The notes under the pieces are model-generated. The model did no database searches, was not told the DNA's origin, and was given only the letters and a program-made list of their open reading frames with translations. DNA of 64,000 nt from CAZYQW01 sp964649825. GTDB lineage: Bacteria > Planctomycetota > B15-G4 > JADJEK01. The translations under genes and the position numbers were made by a program. The stretch covers positions 70,550-134,549 of the forward strand of contig CAZYQW010000122.1 in NCBI GenBank assembly GCA_964649825.1, given 5' to 3'. Below are positions 36,137 to 44,462 of this stretch, one piece after another; positions within the stretch are counted from its first letter, which is position 1, and each line of letters begins with the position of its first letter.

Positions 36137-38368
36137 TCATGGGTCGACGCGGCGAAACGGCCGCACGCCCAGGCTCGGGAGGCGTTCGTTCTTCCGCATC
36201 GAGAGCCGGGCGTCCGGCCGCACGGCGTCGACGTCGCTCGTGTAGCACCCGCCGAGGATCGACCGGAAGTCACGGCTCGCGCCGGAGACGACGTCGACGC
36301 CCTCGCTGGCCGGGGGAGGCTCCGGGTCGCTCGTCCACTCGCTGACGTTGCCCATGACGTCGAACAGGCCGAATGGATTCGCCGCGAACGACGCGACCGG
36401 CGCGGTGAGCAAATGCCCGTCGTCCCACGGCACCGCTTTGATCCGCTGCTCCCCCACCGCGCGCCGGATGGTCGCATCGGCGAGGTTCGCGTGGCCTTCG
36501 AGGTCGCGCGGGTCGTCGCCCGGGTACCACGCAGTCGCCGATCCTCCGCGCGCGGCCCACTCCCACTCCGTGGTGCTCGGTACCGCGAGCCCAACCTCGA
36601 ACAGCACCTGCTCGCACTCGTCGAACGACACGCTCTCCACCGGCAGCGACCGCGCGCCCGGCCCGTCCATGACGTTCCAGCTCGGGTTCGCGCGGCGGGC
36701 GATCCACTGCGCCTGCGTCATCTCGTGGCGGGCGATGAAGAACGGCGCGACGGCGACCGGCGCGCCGGCTCCTTCCGGCGTCGCCTCGCCGCCGGGCACC
36801 AGGACGAGGATGATGCCGGTCTCCTCCGTGGCGTGGTACGTCCCCACGGCGTCGTCGATCTCTCGCGGGGCTGCGCCGGTGCCCAGCGCGAGGAATTCCC
36901 ACAGCCCGGTGATCCGGTTCCGCGCGAGCGGGACGAGGCCGAGCTGCGGCGAGAGGTAGAGCCCGCCGAAGCGCGGATCCGCGAGGACGTCCGCCCGGAC
37001 GCGGAGCCACGTCTCCCGGTGGTCGTCGATGCTCCGCGCCCGGAGGGTCGCGGCGAACACCCTTCGCGCGTGAACGTCCTCGGCGAGCGCGGCGAGCGCC
37101 GGCTCGCGCTCGAGCATCGCGCGAAGCCGCGCGAGGCGGAAGCGCGTTACGTCGTCGCCCCCGGCCGGATGCGGTGCGACCCGTGACGCGATCCGATCCC
37201 GCTCCGCCCGGTGCGCCGCCAGGCGGCGAAGGAGCTCGTCCGCGTCGGCGAGCCATGCGTCGTATCCCTCGAGGCGCTCGGGCACCGGCGGGAAGAGCGC
37301 CGTGGCCCGCGCCTCCAATTCGTCCATCCAGAGCTCGTCCGACAGGCCGAGGATCGCGAGCGATCGCTCCTCGGCAAGCCGCTCCGCCGCGAGCGCCCGC
37401 GACGCCGCGACGCGGGCCCAGATGCCTCCGCCGGCCAGGACGGCCAGCACACCGAACGAGACGGCGAGCCACGCGCCGTGGGCCCGGACGGCCGCCGCGA
37501 CGCGTTCGAGGCGGGCCGGGACGTGTACGGCCACGGGGGCGCCCGTGAGCACGGCGCCCAGGTCGGCCGCGACGTCCTTCACGTCGAAGTAGCGGAGCGC
37601 CGCGTCGGATGCGATCGCGGCGGCGCAGATCGCGTCGACGGCCCGATCCAAGCCCCGATGGTGGCGGCGCGGACGCGCGGGCGGCACGCCGCCCGCGCCG
37701 ACGCCGCGCGTCCGTGCAAGACGCGTCGGGTCGACGAACGTGAGGAGCTCGAACAGAAGGTGCCCGAGACGCGTGACGTCGCCCAGCATCGCCTCGCGAT
37801 CGTCGCCGGTCCGCCGCTCCGCCAGCCCGAGGTCGATCAGCCGGACCGTTCCGGTCGCGTCGAGCATGACGTTGGACGGTTTCACGTCACCGTGCGCCAC
37901 GCCGCGGGCGTGGAGCGAACCGAGCGCGAGCGCGGTCTCCATCGCGACGCGGCACGCGAACCGGACCAACCCGTCGTCGCCTCCGCCGCCCGCGGGCGGC
38001 ACGATGGCGGCGAGCGTGTCCCGATCGATGCGGTCGGGGGAATGCCCGGCCGCGCGCAGCCGCGCGAGGACGTCCTTCAGCGTCAGGCCCTCCACGAGCT
38101 CGTAGGTGACCCACGTCGCGTTGTCGCGCACGCCGGTGTCGATCGGCGTCACGACGTGCGCGCCGGCCTGGTCCGCGAAGAGCGTCGCCTCGCGCGCGAG
38201 ACGGAGCCGATCGCGCGCCACTGTCCCCGCCGACGCGTGGAGCACCTTGAGCGCGACCTCGCGTCCTCGCTCCGGGTCCCACGCGCGGTAGACGACCCCC
38301 TGACCACCGCCACCCAGGTCGCCGCGGATCTCGAACCGTCCGAACCAGCGCGCCCCGTCCTGGCTCAT
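36137..38368 (-). CDS. Kinase-SUMF1 fusion with degenerate kinase motifs
   Basis: A 743-residue protein. The kinase domain (about 8-290) has GRFEIRGDLGGGGQGVVYRA, catalytic Lys in VALKVL, but HGDVKPSN instead of HRD (Asp161) and LIDLGLAERR instead of DFG; no clear APE motif is visible. A membrane helix (LAVSFGVLAVLAGGGIWARV) follows near residue 310. The C-terminal third is SUMF1-like (RHEMTQAQWIARRANPSW, NPFGLFDVMGNVSEWTSDP, GVRPFRRV) but lacks the FGE cysteine pair. The ATG at 38368 overlaps the stop of the upstream kinase (ATGA), so both are probably made together. It may be a weak kinase or a pseudokinase. Confidence 0.88.
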   Translation of the reverse strand: MSQDGARWFGRFEIRGDLGGGGQGVVYRAWDPERGREVALKVLHASAGTVARDRLRLAREATLFADQAGAHVVTPIDTGVRDNATWVTYELVEGLTLKDVLARLRAAGHSPDRIDRDTLAAIVPPAGGGGDDGLVRFACRVAMETALALGSLHARGVAHGDVKPSNVMLDATGTVRLIDLGLAERRTGDDREAMLGDVTRLGHLLFELLTFVDPTRLARTRGVGAGGVPPARPRRHHRGLDRAVDAICAAAIASDAALRYFDVKDVAADLGAVLTGAPVAVHVPARLERVAAAVRAHGAWLAVSFGVLAVLAGGGIWARVAASRALAAERLAEERSLAILGLSDELWMDELEARATALFPPVPERLEGYDAWLADADELLRRLAAHRAERDRIASRVAPHPAGGDDVTRFRLARLRAMLEREPALAALAEDVHARRVFAATLRARSIDDHRETWLRVRADVLADPRFGGLYLSPQLGLVPLARNRITGLWEFLALGTGAAPREIDDAVGTYHATEETGIILVLVPGGEATPEGAGAPVAVAPFFIARHEMTQAQWIARRANPSWNVMDGPGARSLPVESVSFDECEQVLFEVGLAVPSTTEWEWAARGGSATAWYPGDDPRDLEGHANLADATIRRAVGEQRIKAVPWDDGHLLTAPVASFAANPFGLFDVMGNVSEWTSDPEPPPASEGVDVVSGASRDFRSILGGCYTSDVDAVRPDARLSMRKNERLPSLGVRPFRRVDP

Positions 38369-40971
38369 CGGCGCGCCTCGATGCGGCGCGCCGGACGCAG
38401 CCCGACCGTCATCACCGCGCTCTCCGGCGTCAGCCGGAAGCGATGGTACGTGCGCAGGTTCGCGGCGCGCGCGTCGTAGCCGAGCCCCCGGTGGACCCTG
38501 GTCGCCTCGCGCGGGTCGACGCGCGCGGGACCCGATCCGGCCGGCGCGTACGGCGCGAACGTCGTCGATGTCCACTCGGAGACGTTCCCGAGCAGGTCGT
38601 GCAGCCCTCGCGGCCCCGGACGGAACGACCCGACCGGAGCGTGCACGGGATGTCCGTCGTCGAGCCACTCGTCGACGCGCCGCACCTCGAGGTCGAACGC
38701 GCTCCACGCCGCGCAGTCGGCGAGGTTGGCCGCGCCCGCGAGGCTGTCCGCCGTCGTTCCGCCCAGCCAGCCGCCGGTCGTCCCCGCGCGGGCCGCGAAC
38801 TCCCATTGCTCCTCGGTCGGCAGCTCGAGCCCGAAGCGGCGACACGCGTCGTTCGCGTCGAGCCAGCTCATGCTCTCGACGGGATGCGCGAGCGTGATCG
38901 CCGCCCCTCCCGGATAGACGCCCGGCTGCCACCGGCTGACGTTCTCCATCCCGGCGCGCCGCCACTGCGCCTGCGTCAGTTCGTACTTCGAGAGGAAGAA
39001 CGGGGCGACGTGGATCTCGTGCGCAGGCGCGAACGCGGCGGTATGGCCGGCCGGAACGTCGATTCCAACCGTGCACCCGCCGCCCTCGACGAGGACGAGG
39101 ACGACGCCGGTCGCGGCGTCGACCACGTGGCGCCCGTGGTCGTCGACGCGCGGTCGGTCGCCGGACGCGACGTGCCAGAACTCGAAGCGGCCCGACTCCG
39201 GGTCGAGCCGGAGCGGCACGAGCCCGAACTGCGGCTCCAGCTCGAGTCCCCCGTAGATCGGCGCGCGGCGGATCGCGTCACGCGCGTCGTCCCACGCGGC
39301 GGCGGCGCCGGTCACGCTCAGCGCCTCGACGCGGGCGAGCTCCTCCATCCATGCCTCGACCCGGGCAATCTCGAACGGCAGACGGTCGAGCCGGTCGAGC
39401 GCCTCGGTCACGCGCTCGCGCCGCCACCGTTCGGCACGCGTCGGGCCGGCGGTCGACGACTGGCCGAGCGCCTCGGCGAGCGCCGGACGTTGCTCCATCA
39501 CTTCGTCGGCCGCGTCGATCCATCGATGGAGGGCGGCCCTTCGCTCCGGCACGAGCGGCAGCAGACCCGCGACGCCGGACTCGAGCGCCTCGAGCTTGGG
39601 CAGCGCCGCGAGCCTCTCGAGCGCGGTGAGCCGCTCGGCCGCGCGTCCCTCGGCGTCGAACGCGCGATGAAGCTGCACGCCGGCGAAGCCGAGGCTGACG
39701 CCGAGCGAAAGTGCGATCGCGGCGATCGCGGCCGCCACGCGCGGGTGCCGGCCGACCGCGACGCGGAGGGCGCGGCGCAGCCCAGGCGGCCGCGCGCGCG
39801 GCGCTCGCCCGCGAAGGAACCGCTCCAGGTCGTCGGCGAGCGCTCGCGCGTCGGGGTAGCGGCGGCGGCGGCGCTTCTCGGTCGCGCGCGCGATGACGCC
39901 AGCCAACGCACGCGAACGGTCGTCGACGTCGGGCGGCAAGCGCACGTCGACCGCGACCACGCGACGGAGGACCACGTCCCAGACCGGAGCGCGGAACGGC
40001 GACGTGAACGTCAGCAGCTCATACAGCAGGAGCCCGAGACCGTGGACGTCCGTCCGTCGATCCACGAGGTCGTGGCGGCCTCGGGCCTGCTCGGGTGCCA
40101 TGTGCTCGGCGGACCCGAGGAGATCGCCGGTCCACGTGAGCGTGACGTCGTCCGGTCGGCGCGCCAGCCCGAAGTCGCCTAGCAGGACCGTGCCGTCCGG
40201 CTCGACCCAGACGTTGTCCGGCTTCACGTCGCGATGGAGGACCCCGCGCACGTGCGCGTGGTCGAGACCCGCGGCGACGTCGCGGACGATCGCGGCCGCG
40301 GCGTGGGCCCAGGTCCGCCTCTTCTCCAGGATGCGGCGCAGGCCGGCGAGCTCGGGGCGTCGTTCGAGGCCGCGGCGGAGCGCGTCCACGTCGCGCCGGT
40401 CCATGCGGGGCCACGTCGCCCGAAGGTGTACGAGCAGGTCGCCGAGCGACGCCCCGCGCAGCCGCGGCATCACGAGCCACGGCCCGCGGACGTCGGAGCC
40501 GCACGCGACGACGGGCACCACGTTCGGGTGATCGAGCGCGGCGACGACGTTCACCTCGCGTTCGAACCTCGCCGCCCCCGACGCGTCGCCGACTCCGAGC
40601 GGGCGCTTTGCGGCGAAGGTCGCCCCCGCGGCGTCCCGCACCTCGAACACGACGCCCATCCCGCCGCGACCGATCTCTCGAACGACCTCGTACGCGCCGA
40701 TCCTCTCCGCCTCGCTCGTGTCGCGCCGCGGCAGGAGGTCGAGACAGCGCAGGCGCTCGACGTGGCGGCGGACCTCGCTCGCGAGGTCGGGGATCGCTTC
40801 CAGGTACGCCCGCAACCCCGCGTCGCCATCGTCCCAGTAGGCGTCCAACGCGAGCTGGACCAATCGTTCGATCTCGGCTTCGTCCATCGGGCTCGTTGCG
40901 ACCGCGGTCGTCGTCGGGTCGGGCGGGAACGGAGGTGGCGTTCGTGCCGGGGCGAACGCCGCGGCGGTCAT
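38365..40971 (-). CDS. Ser/Thr protein kinase-SUMF1 fusion
   Basis: An 868-residue protein. After a 50-residue helical N-terminus (DEAEIERLVQLALDAYWDDG), the kinase has YEVVREIGRGGMGVVFEV, Lys in FAAKRP, HRDVKPDN with Asp248, GDFGLARRPDD, and SAEHMAPEQARG. It has an insert of about 50 residues in the C-lobe region before the catalytic loop. A membrane helix (VAAAIAAIALSLGVSLGFA) precedes a coiled region and a SUMF1 domain (HVAPFFLSKYELTQAQWRRA, GLHDLLGNVSEWTSTTF) without FGE cysteines. The kinase appears active and membrane-bound, with the SUMF1-like part probably outside as a sensor (inference). It is divergent from the ECF sigma gene by 33 bp. Another start at 40887 is possible. Confidence 0.9.
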   Translation of the reverse strand: MTAAAFAPARTPPPFPPDPTTTAVATSPMDEAEIERLVQLALDAYWDDGDAGLRAYLEAIPDLASEVRRHVERLRCLDLLPRRDTSEAERIGAYEVVREIGRGGMGVVFEVRDAAGATFAAKRPLGVGDASGAARFEREVNVVAALDHPNVVPVVACGSDVRGPWLVMPRLRGASLGDLLVHLRATWPRMDRRDVDALRRGLERRPELAGLRRILEKRRTWAHAAAAIVRDVAAGLDHAHVRGVLHRDVKPDNVWVEPDGTVLLGDFGLARRPDDVTLTWTGDLLGSAEHMAPEQARGRHDLVDRRTDVHGLGLLLYELLTFTSPFRAPVWDVVLRRVVAVDVRLPPDVDDRSRALAGVIARATEKRRRRRYPDARALADDLERFLRGRAPRARPPGLRRALRVAVGRHPRVAAAIAAIALSLGVSLGFAGVQLHRAFDAEGRAAERLTALERLAALPKLEALESGVAGLLPLVPERRAALHRWIDAADEVMEQRPALAEALGQSSTAGPTRAERWRRERVTEALDRLDRLPFEIARVEAWMEELARVEALSVTGAAAAWDDARDAIRRAPIYGGLELEPQFGLVPLRLDPESGRFEFWHVASGDRPRVDDHGRHVVDAATGVVLVLVEGGGCTVGIDVPAGHTAAFAPAHEIHVAPFFLSKYELTQAQWRRAGMENVSRWQPGVYPGGAAITLAHPVESMSWLDANDACRRFGLELPTEEQWEFAARAGTTGGWLGGTTADSLAGAANLADCAAWSAFDLEVRRVDEWLDDGHPVHAPVGSFRPGPRGLHDLLGNVSEWTSTTFAPYAPAGSGPARVDPREATRVHRGLGYDARAANLRTYHRFRLTPESAVMTVGLRPARRIEARR

Positions 40972-41004
40972 GCTACCATCGACCCGAGGAGCGACCCGAT
41001 CGTC

Positions 41005-41604
41005 ATGCACGGCATCGAGGAAGACTTGCTGGCCCGCGCGGCGGGACGCGACCGATCGGCTCAGGACCGTCTGATCCGGCGCTTCATGGCGCCGCTGCAC
41101 GCCTACGTGAGGCTGCGCATGGGGCCGTTCCTCCGGGCCCGTGAATCGGTGCGGGACATCGTGCAGAACGCGTGCATCGAGGCGATGGAGCGCCTCCCCT
41201 CCTGGCCCTGCCGCGACGTCGACGACTTCCGCCGCGGCCTGTTCCGGGTGGCGGAGCAGAGAATCGTCGATCGCGTCCGCTATCACCGGTCCGAGCGACG
41301 TTCGACCGAGCGCGAGCGTTCCGCGACCGACGGCGACGACGAGCTGACGGAGCAGATGGCGGCCGCGTATCGCGACTCGCTGCTCACGCCGAGCCGTCAG
41401 GCTTCCGCGCGCGAGGAGATCGAGCGGATCGAGGCCGCGTTCGCGCGGCTCCCCGAGGACTACCGGCGCGTTATCCTTCTGTCACGGTTCTCCGGGCTCC
41501 CGCCGGCGGAGATCGCCGAGCAGATGGGGCGATCGCACCATGCGATCTGGAACCTCACCTCACGCGCGCTCGCGCGTCTCTCGGTGCTGCTCGACGACGA
41601 GTGA
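41005..41604 (+). CDS. ECF-type RNA polymerase sigma factor
   Basis: A 199-residue sigma-70-family protein. Region 2 includes RLIRRFMAPLHAYVRLRMG and SVRDIVQNACIEAME; region 4 includes ARLPEDYRRVILLSRFSGL and PPAEIAEQMGRSHHAIWNLT, followed by SRALARLSVLL. No anti-sigma factor lies beside it. Instead it is divergent from two kinase-SUMF1 genes, as in the planctomycete ECF groups known to be linked to protein kinases. The start ATG at 41005 has GAGGAG about 13 bases upstream. Confidence 0.94.
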   Translation: MHGIEEDLLARAAGRDRSAQDRLIRRFMAPLHAYVRLRMGPFLRARESVRDIVQNACIEAMERLPSWPCRDVDDFRRGLFRVAEQRIVDRVRYHRSERRSTERERSATDGDDELTEQMAAAYRDSLLTPSRQASAREEIERIEAAFARLPEDYRRVILLSRFSGLPPAEIAEQMGRSHHAIWNLTSRALARLSVLLDDE

Positions 41605-41651
41605 TCGGCGCGGCGCGTTCACCCGAACGCGGTATGACCGCAACCGAAGAA

Positions 41652-41668
41652 GCACACGGCACGTGTGC
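41652..41668. repeat. Short inverted repeat
   Basis: GCACACG and CGTGTGC flank a three-base centre, 48 bases after the ECF sigma stop. It may be part of the end of that transcript. Confidence 0.4.
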
Positions 41669-41701
41669 GCCTGAGGACGCGGTCACGTGTCGGGTGGACG
41701 T

Positions 41702-41740
41702 GCTTCAAGTTCTTCGCGGCACCCGAAGAGAACTTGAAGC
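41702..41740. repeat. Inverted repeat (hairpin) after the sigma factor gene
   Basis: GCTTCAAGTTCTTC and GAAGAGAACTTGAAGC form a 14-bp stem with a two-base bulge and an 11-base loop. It lies about 100 bases beyond the sigma gene stop and about 60 bases beyond the convergent gene's stop. No T-run follows, so a rho-independent role is uncertain. Confidence 0.5.
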
Positions 41741-41802
41741 ATGGAACCGAACGTGCGTTCCGCGCCTTGCTCGAGACGTTCGCTCCCGCCGGGCCGCGGG
41801 CG

Positions 41803-42135
41803 TCAGTGGCGCGGGGCGCGCCAGTCGTTCGCGTGCTCGTACACCTCGCCGTCATTGCCTTGAACCCGCGCCGTGAAGTGCTTCGCGAGCGCCAGCATCT
41901 TGGCCACGGCGGCACGCGTCGGGCTCGTGGTGTAGATATTGCCGTCTTGCCAATCGAACCATGCGACTTCCGTCGAGCCGCGTTGATTCCACCGGGCCGA
42001 GTAGGGTCCGTGGGTGGAGTCAGGTGTCAGCTCGCCGTCCTCTTCCACTTTGCTCAGCCATGAGCCGAGTGGAATGTGCTGCTCTCCGTTCCTCATCCAC
42101 AGAACGGCGCGCGTGATATGAACGTCATATCCCAT
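41803..42135 (-). CDS. Small conserved-looking protein, unknown
   Basis: A 110-residue protein starting MGYDVHITRA, with segments RNGEQHIPLGSWLSKVEED, VAWFDWQDGNIYTTSP and AAVAKMLALAKHFTARVQG. It has no signal peptide or membrane segment. The MGYDVHITRA opening recalls small soluble proteins often seen alone in accessory regions, but I cannot name a family. The composition is a little lower in GC than the neighbouring genes. Confidence 0.75.
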   Translation of the reverse strand: MGYDVHITRAVLWMRNGEQHIPLGSWLSKVEEDGELTPDSTHGPYSARWNQRGSTEVAWFDWQDGNIYTTSPTRAAVAKMLALAKHFTARVQGNDGEVYEHANDWRAPRH

Positions 42136-42254
42136 AGGAACGCCTCATGGGCCGATTCTCGCTCTACCCGCCAAGTCCCCCTCGCCCCTCCTCCTGGGCC
42201 AGGTCGCGAGCCTCATCGTCGTCGGGCACTGTCTCATGTCCCAGTCCCCTGGAT

Positions 42255-42509
42255 CTAACCGTCGGGCTTCGCGTGACGGAGGACGAGATCCATGTGGGCC
42301 GCCAAGACGTCCGCCGCCGGAACCACGGCTCTCACGATGTTCCGCACCTGCTCGCGCGAGTACTCCGCTTCCGGAGCGCCGGGGTGCGAAGCAATGATCT
42401 GCTCATAAGCTCGGACGGCCGCGACGAGATGGCCGTCCGCGTAGTGCGCGGCGTGGGCTTTCGCGTAGTGCTCAGCCGCGGCGGTGACGGTGACGGCGGC
42501 CATGCTCAT
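42255..42509 (-). CDS. Small helical protein, second gene of a two-gene operon
   Basis: An 84-residue protein, mostly helical (AEHYAKAHAAHYADGHLVAA, VRAYEQIIASHPGAPEAEYS), like one and a half TPR-type helical hairpins. Its ATG at 42509 overlaps the TGA of the upstream 196-residue gene, which supports both being real and coupled. The function is unknown. Confidence 0.72.
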   Translation of the reverse strand: MSMAAVTVTAAAEHYAKAHAAHYADGHLVAAVRAYEQIIASHPGAPEAEYSREQVRNIVRAVVPAADVLAAHMDLVLRHAKPDG

Positions 42510-43096
42510 GTTCCGCGCGGGCTACGAACGGATGCACGAACGGATGAAGCAGCGGCGCTCTCCGTCGCTTCCGTCGTCATGGCCACCGCGGCCGCATCGG
42601 CGGAGTCCGTCAGCTCGAGCTTCGCGCAGCGTTCGCGAACGGATCGGAACGGCATGCCCGCCTCGCGGCGGTAGCGTTCGGCACGGATGAACCAAAGCGC
42701 CAGTCCGCCAGTGTTGTGATGCGGCATTCGCGAATCGGGGCTGCCGCGAACGCCGAGCGACCCCTTCTTGCCCGTCGTGCGCCAGCCACGACGCTCCATG
42801 ATCATTCGAACGAGAACCCCGATGCTCTGCCTCAGCCGCGCGCTCCGTCGCCGATGGAGGGTCTCGAAGAACCGACCGATGACCGGTTCCGCCTCGAGTT
42901 CTCTCACGACTCCCGCCAGCGGCGCTCTGTCGTGATGGACCTCGGAATCCTCCATCCGGCGTTGGCGGTCGGGGTCGTTGAAGAACTCGAGCACTTCGTC
43001 GAACGAGATGTCCGGATCATTGAAAACGTCCGCGAACGTCTTTCCGTGCTGATCCGAGAGGAACTGTTCCCGCGTGACGACCGTCGCTGAGTTCAT
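42506..43096 (-). CDS. Unknown protein, first gene of a two-gene operon
   Basis: A 196-residue soluble protein, MNSATVVTREQFLSDQHGKT. The N-terminal part is acidic (FADVFNDPDISFDEVLEFF); the centre is basic (HRRRSARLRQSIGVLVRMIM); then GLALWFIRAERYRREAGMPF. No family recognised; the basic helical middle could bind nucleic acid (weak). Base composition is lower in GC than its surroundings. The ATG at 43096 is chosen because the longer frame reaches into an AT-rich region with an inverted repeat. It may be an acquired two-gene unit. Confidence 0.72.
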   Translation of the reverse strand: MNSATVVTREQFLSDQHGKTFADVFNDPDISFDEVLEFFNDPDRQRRMEDSEVHHDRAPLAGVVRELEAEPVIGRFFETLHRRRSARLRQSIGVLVRMIMERRGWRTTGKKGSLGVRGSPDSRMPHHNTGGLALWFIRAERYRREAGMPFRSVRERCAKLELTDSADAAAVAMTTEATESAAASSVRASVRSPRGT

Positions 43097-43113
43097 GATT
43101 CGTACCCATACAA

Positions 43114-43146
43114 GTTTTGTAGGTGTGAATAGTGTACTTACAAAAC
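43114..43146. promoter_or_regulatory. Inverted repeat in AT-rich promoter
   Basis: GTTTTGTA (43114-43121) and TACAAAAC (43139-43146) form an 8-bp perfect inverted repeat with a 17-base spacer, 18 bases upstream of the two-gene operon. The region is markedly AT-rich for this genome. It is a candidate operator for autoregulation. Confidence 0.55.
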
Positions 43147-43231
43147 GCGGCGGATCCACTCGCAAATCCAACGCGCGCTGCACCACGCATCGCTCGATGC
43201 ACGACCACGAATTCGCTGCTTGGCCCGAGCT

Positions 43232-44194
43232 TTACCCGCCCCCGAGGCTGCCCGACAGCCGCTTGATCCGGCCGTACAGCCGCCGGTCCTCCACGGCATG
43301 CGCCGCGTAGAGCGCGATCACGCGATCGACTCGATGCACGCGGCGCGCCGCTGCCTCCATCGCGGTCGACAGCTTGACGTTCCGACCATGCGTGGGAAAC
43401 ACGTCGATGAAGTAGTCGAGCGCCAGGTCATATGCTTGGAGCCGATACGCGATCCACGCCACCCGCGCCTTGATCGATGGGTCGAGCGCAGCGCCGGCCT
43501 CGGCGAGGAACTGGCGCGCCTCCTTCGAGCGTCCCGACCGGATCAGCGTGTCGACGTACTCGGGGACGAGCTCGGGAGACACGTCCTCCCCCAGGTCACG
43601 CAGCGTCTCGACCTCATCAATGAACTCGGCCGGCGCGGTGATGCGCGCGCGAAGGCGCGTACGCTGGCTCCTCGCCACCGGGTCGTCCGCCCGATGCTCG
43701 AGGTAGCGCTCGCATGCTTCGAGCGCACGCGCGGCGTCACCCTTGCGTTCGTGGAGCCACGCGAGATCGCGCCACGCGTGGACGTACCGCGACGTGAGCG
43801 CCGTGAGCACCGCCTCGGCCTCGTCGAACCGCCCGATCTGAGTGAGGGTGCATCCGATCTGAACCCGCGTCCAACCGTCGGGATGAAGGCGTTCGCTTTC
43901 CCGGAACTGCTCGAGTGCCGCGTCGTACTCGCGGGCCCGGTACGCGGCCTGGCCGGCCAGGAATCGGATGCGCGGCGAGTCGGGGAAGAGCTCGAGCAGC
44001 GTCGCAGCGAGCATGGCAGCCTCTTCCAGCCGACCAACGCGGATCAGGTGATCGAGCCGCAGGCCGCGCGTCTCTCTCGACAGCGGGTCCTCCTGCTCTA
44101 GGCGAGCCAGTGCTTCCGCGGCGCCGGGGAGATCCGCGCTCTTCAGCCGATCCAACACCTGCCGGCGGAGCACTTGGACGACGTCTCGAACCAC
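43232..44194 (-). CDS. Tetratricopeptide-repeat protein
   Basis: A 320-residue soluble TPR protein with about six to seven helical pairs: AAEALARLEQEDPLSRETRG, AAMLAATLLELFPDSPRIRF, AGQAAYRAREYDAALEQFRE, GCTLTQIGRFDEAEAVLTAL, AWLHERKGDAARALEACERY, and so on. No signal peptide. TPR proteins act as binding scaffolds. It is divergent from the large ATPase-PglZ gene with 268 bp between starts, so they may share control; a functional link is only a guess. Confidence 0.88.
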   Translation of the reverse strand: MVRDVVQVLRRQVLDRLKSADLPGAAEALARLEQEDPLSRETRGLRLDHLIRVGRLEEAAMLAATLLELFPDSPRIRFLAGQAAYRAREYDAALEQFRESERLHPDGWTRVQIGCTLTQIGRFDEAEAVLTALTSRYVHAWRDLAWLHERKGDAARALEACERYLEHRADDPVARSQRTRLRARITAPAEFIDEVETLRDLGEDVSPELVPEYVDTLIRSGRSKEARQFLAEAGAALDPSIKARVAWIAYRLQAYDLALDYFIDVFPTHGRNVKLSTAMEAAARRVHRVDRVIALYAAHAVEDRRLYGRIKRLSGSLGGG

Positions 44195-44396
44195 TTCCGA
44201 TCCCTTCGACCCTCAGCGGAGGCACGGCGGCCTCCGACCGGGAATGAACCGTACGACGCAAGCCAAGTCTAGCAGACCGTCGATGGAGTCCTCCGGATCG
44301 AGGAATCCCCGTTCCTGGCAAGGCGCGACGACGACCGCCTATTCGCGATCCGCCGAGGAGGAGCAACAGAACCCGGGCGGAGAGGGCCGCACAAAA

Positions 44397-44412
44397 CGAG
44401 AAGTTATTCTCG
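44397..44412. promoter_or_regulatory. Inverted repeat upstream of the ATPase-PglZ gene
   Basis: CGAGAA-GTTA-TTCTCG is a perfect dyad 50 bases before the start of the large ATPase gene, in a locally AT-richer stretch. It could be an operator or part of the promoter. Confidence 0.45.
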
Positions 44413-44462
44413 AGCGAACCCTAAGCTCAACGGCTTCCGCCGGATCGAGGACGTTCCTTCCT

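Noticed and set aside
36137..40971. SUMF1 domains of the kinases as active FGEs
   Set aside because: They lack the active-site cysteine pair found in the FGE at 9438-10454.
41702..41740. Rho-independent terminator
   Set aside because: The stem is good but no T-run follows on either strand; listed only as a repeat.
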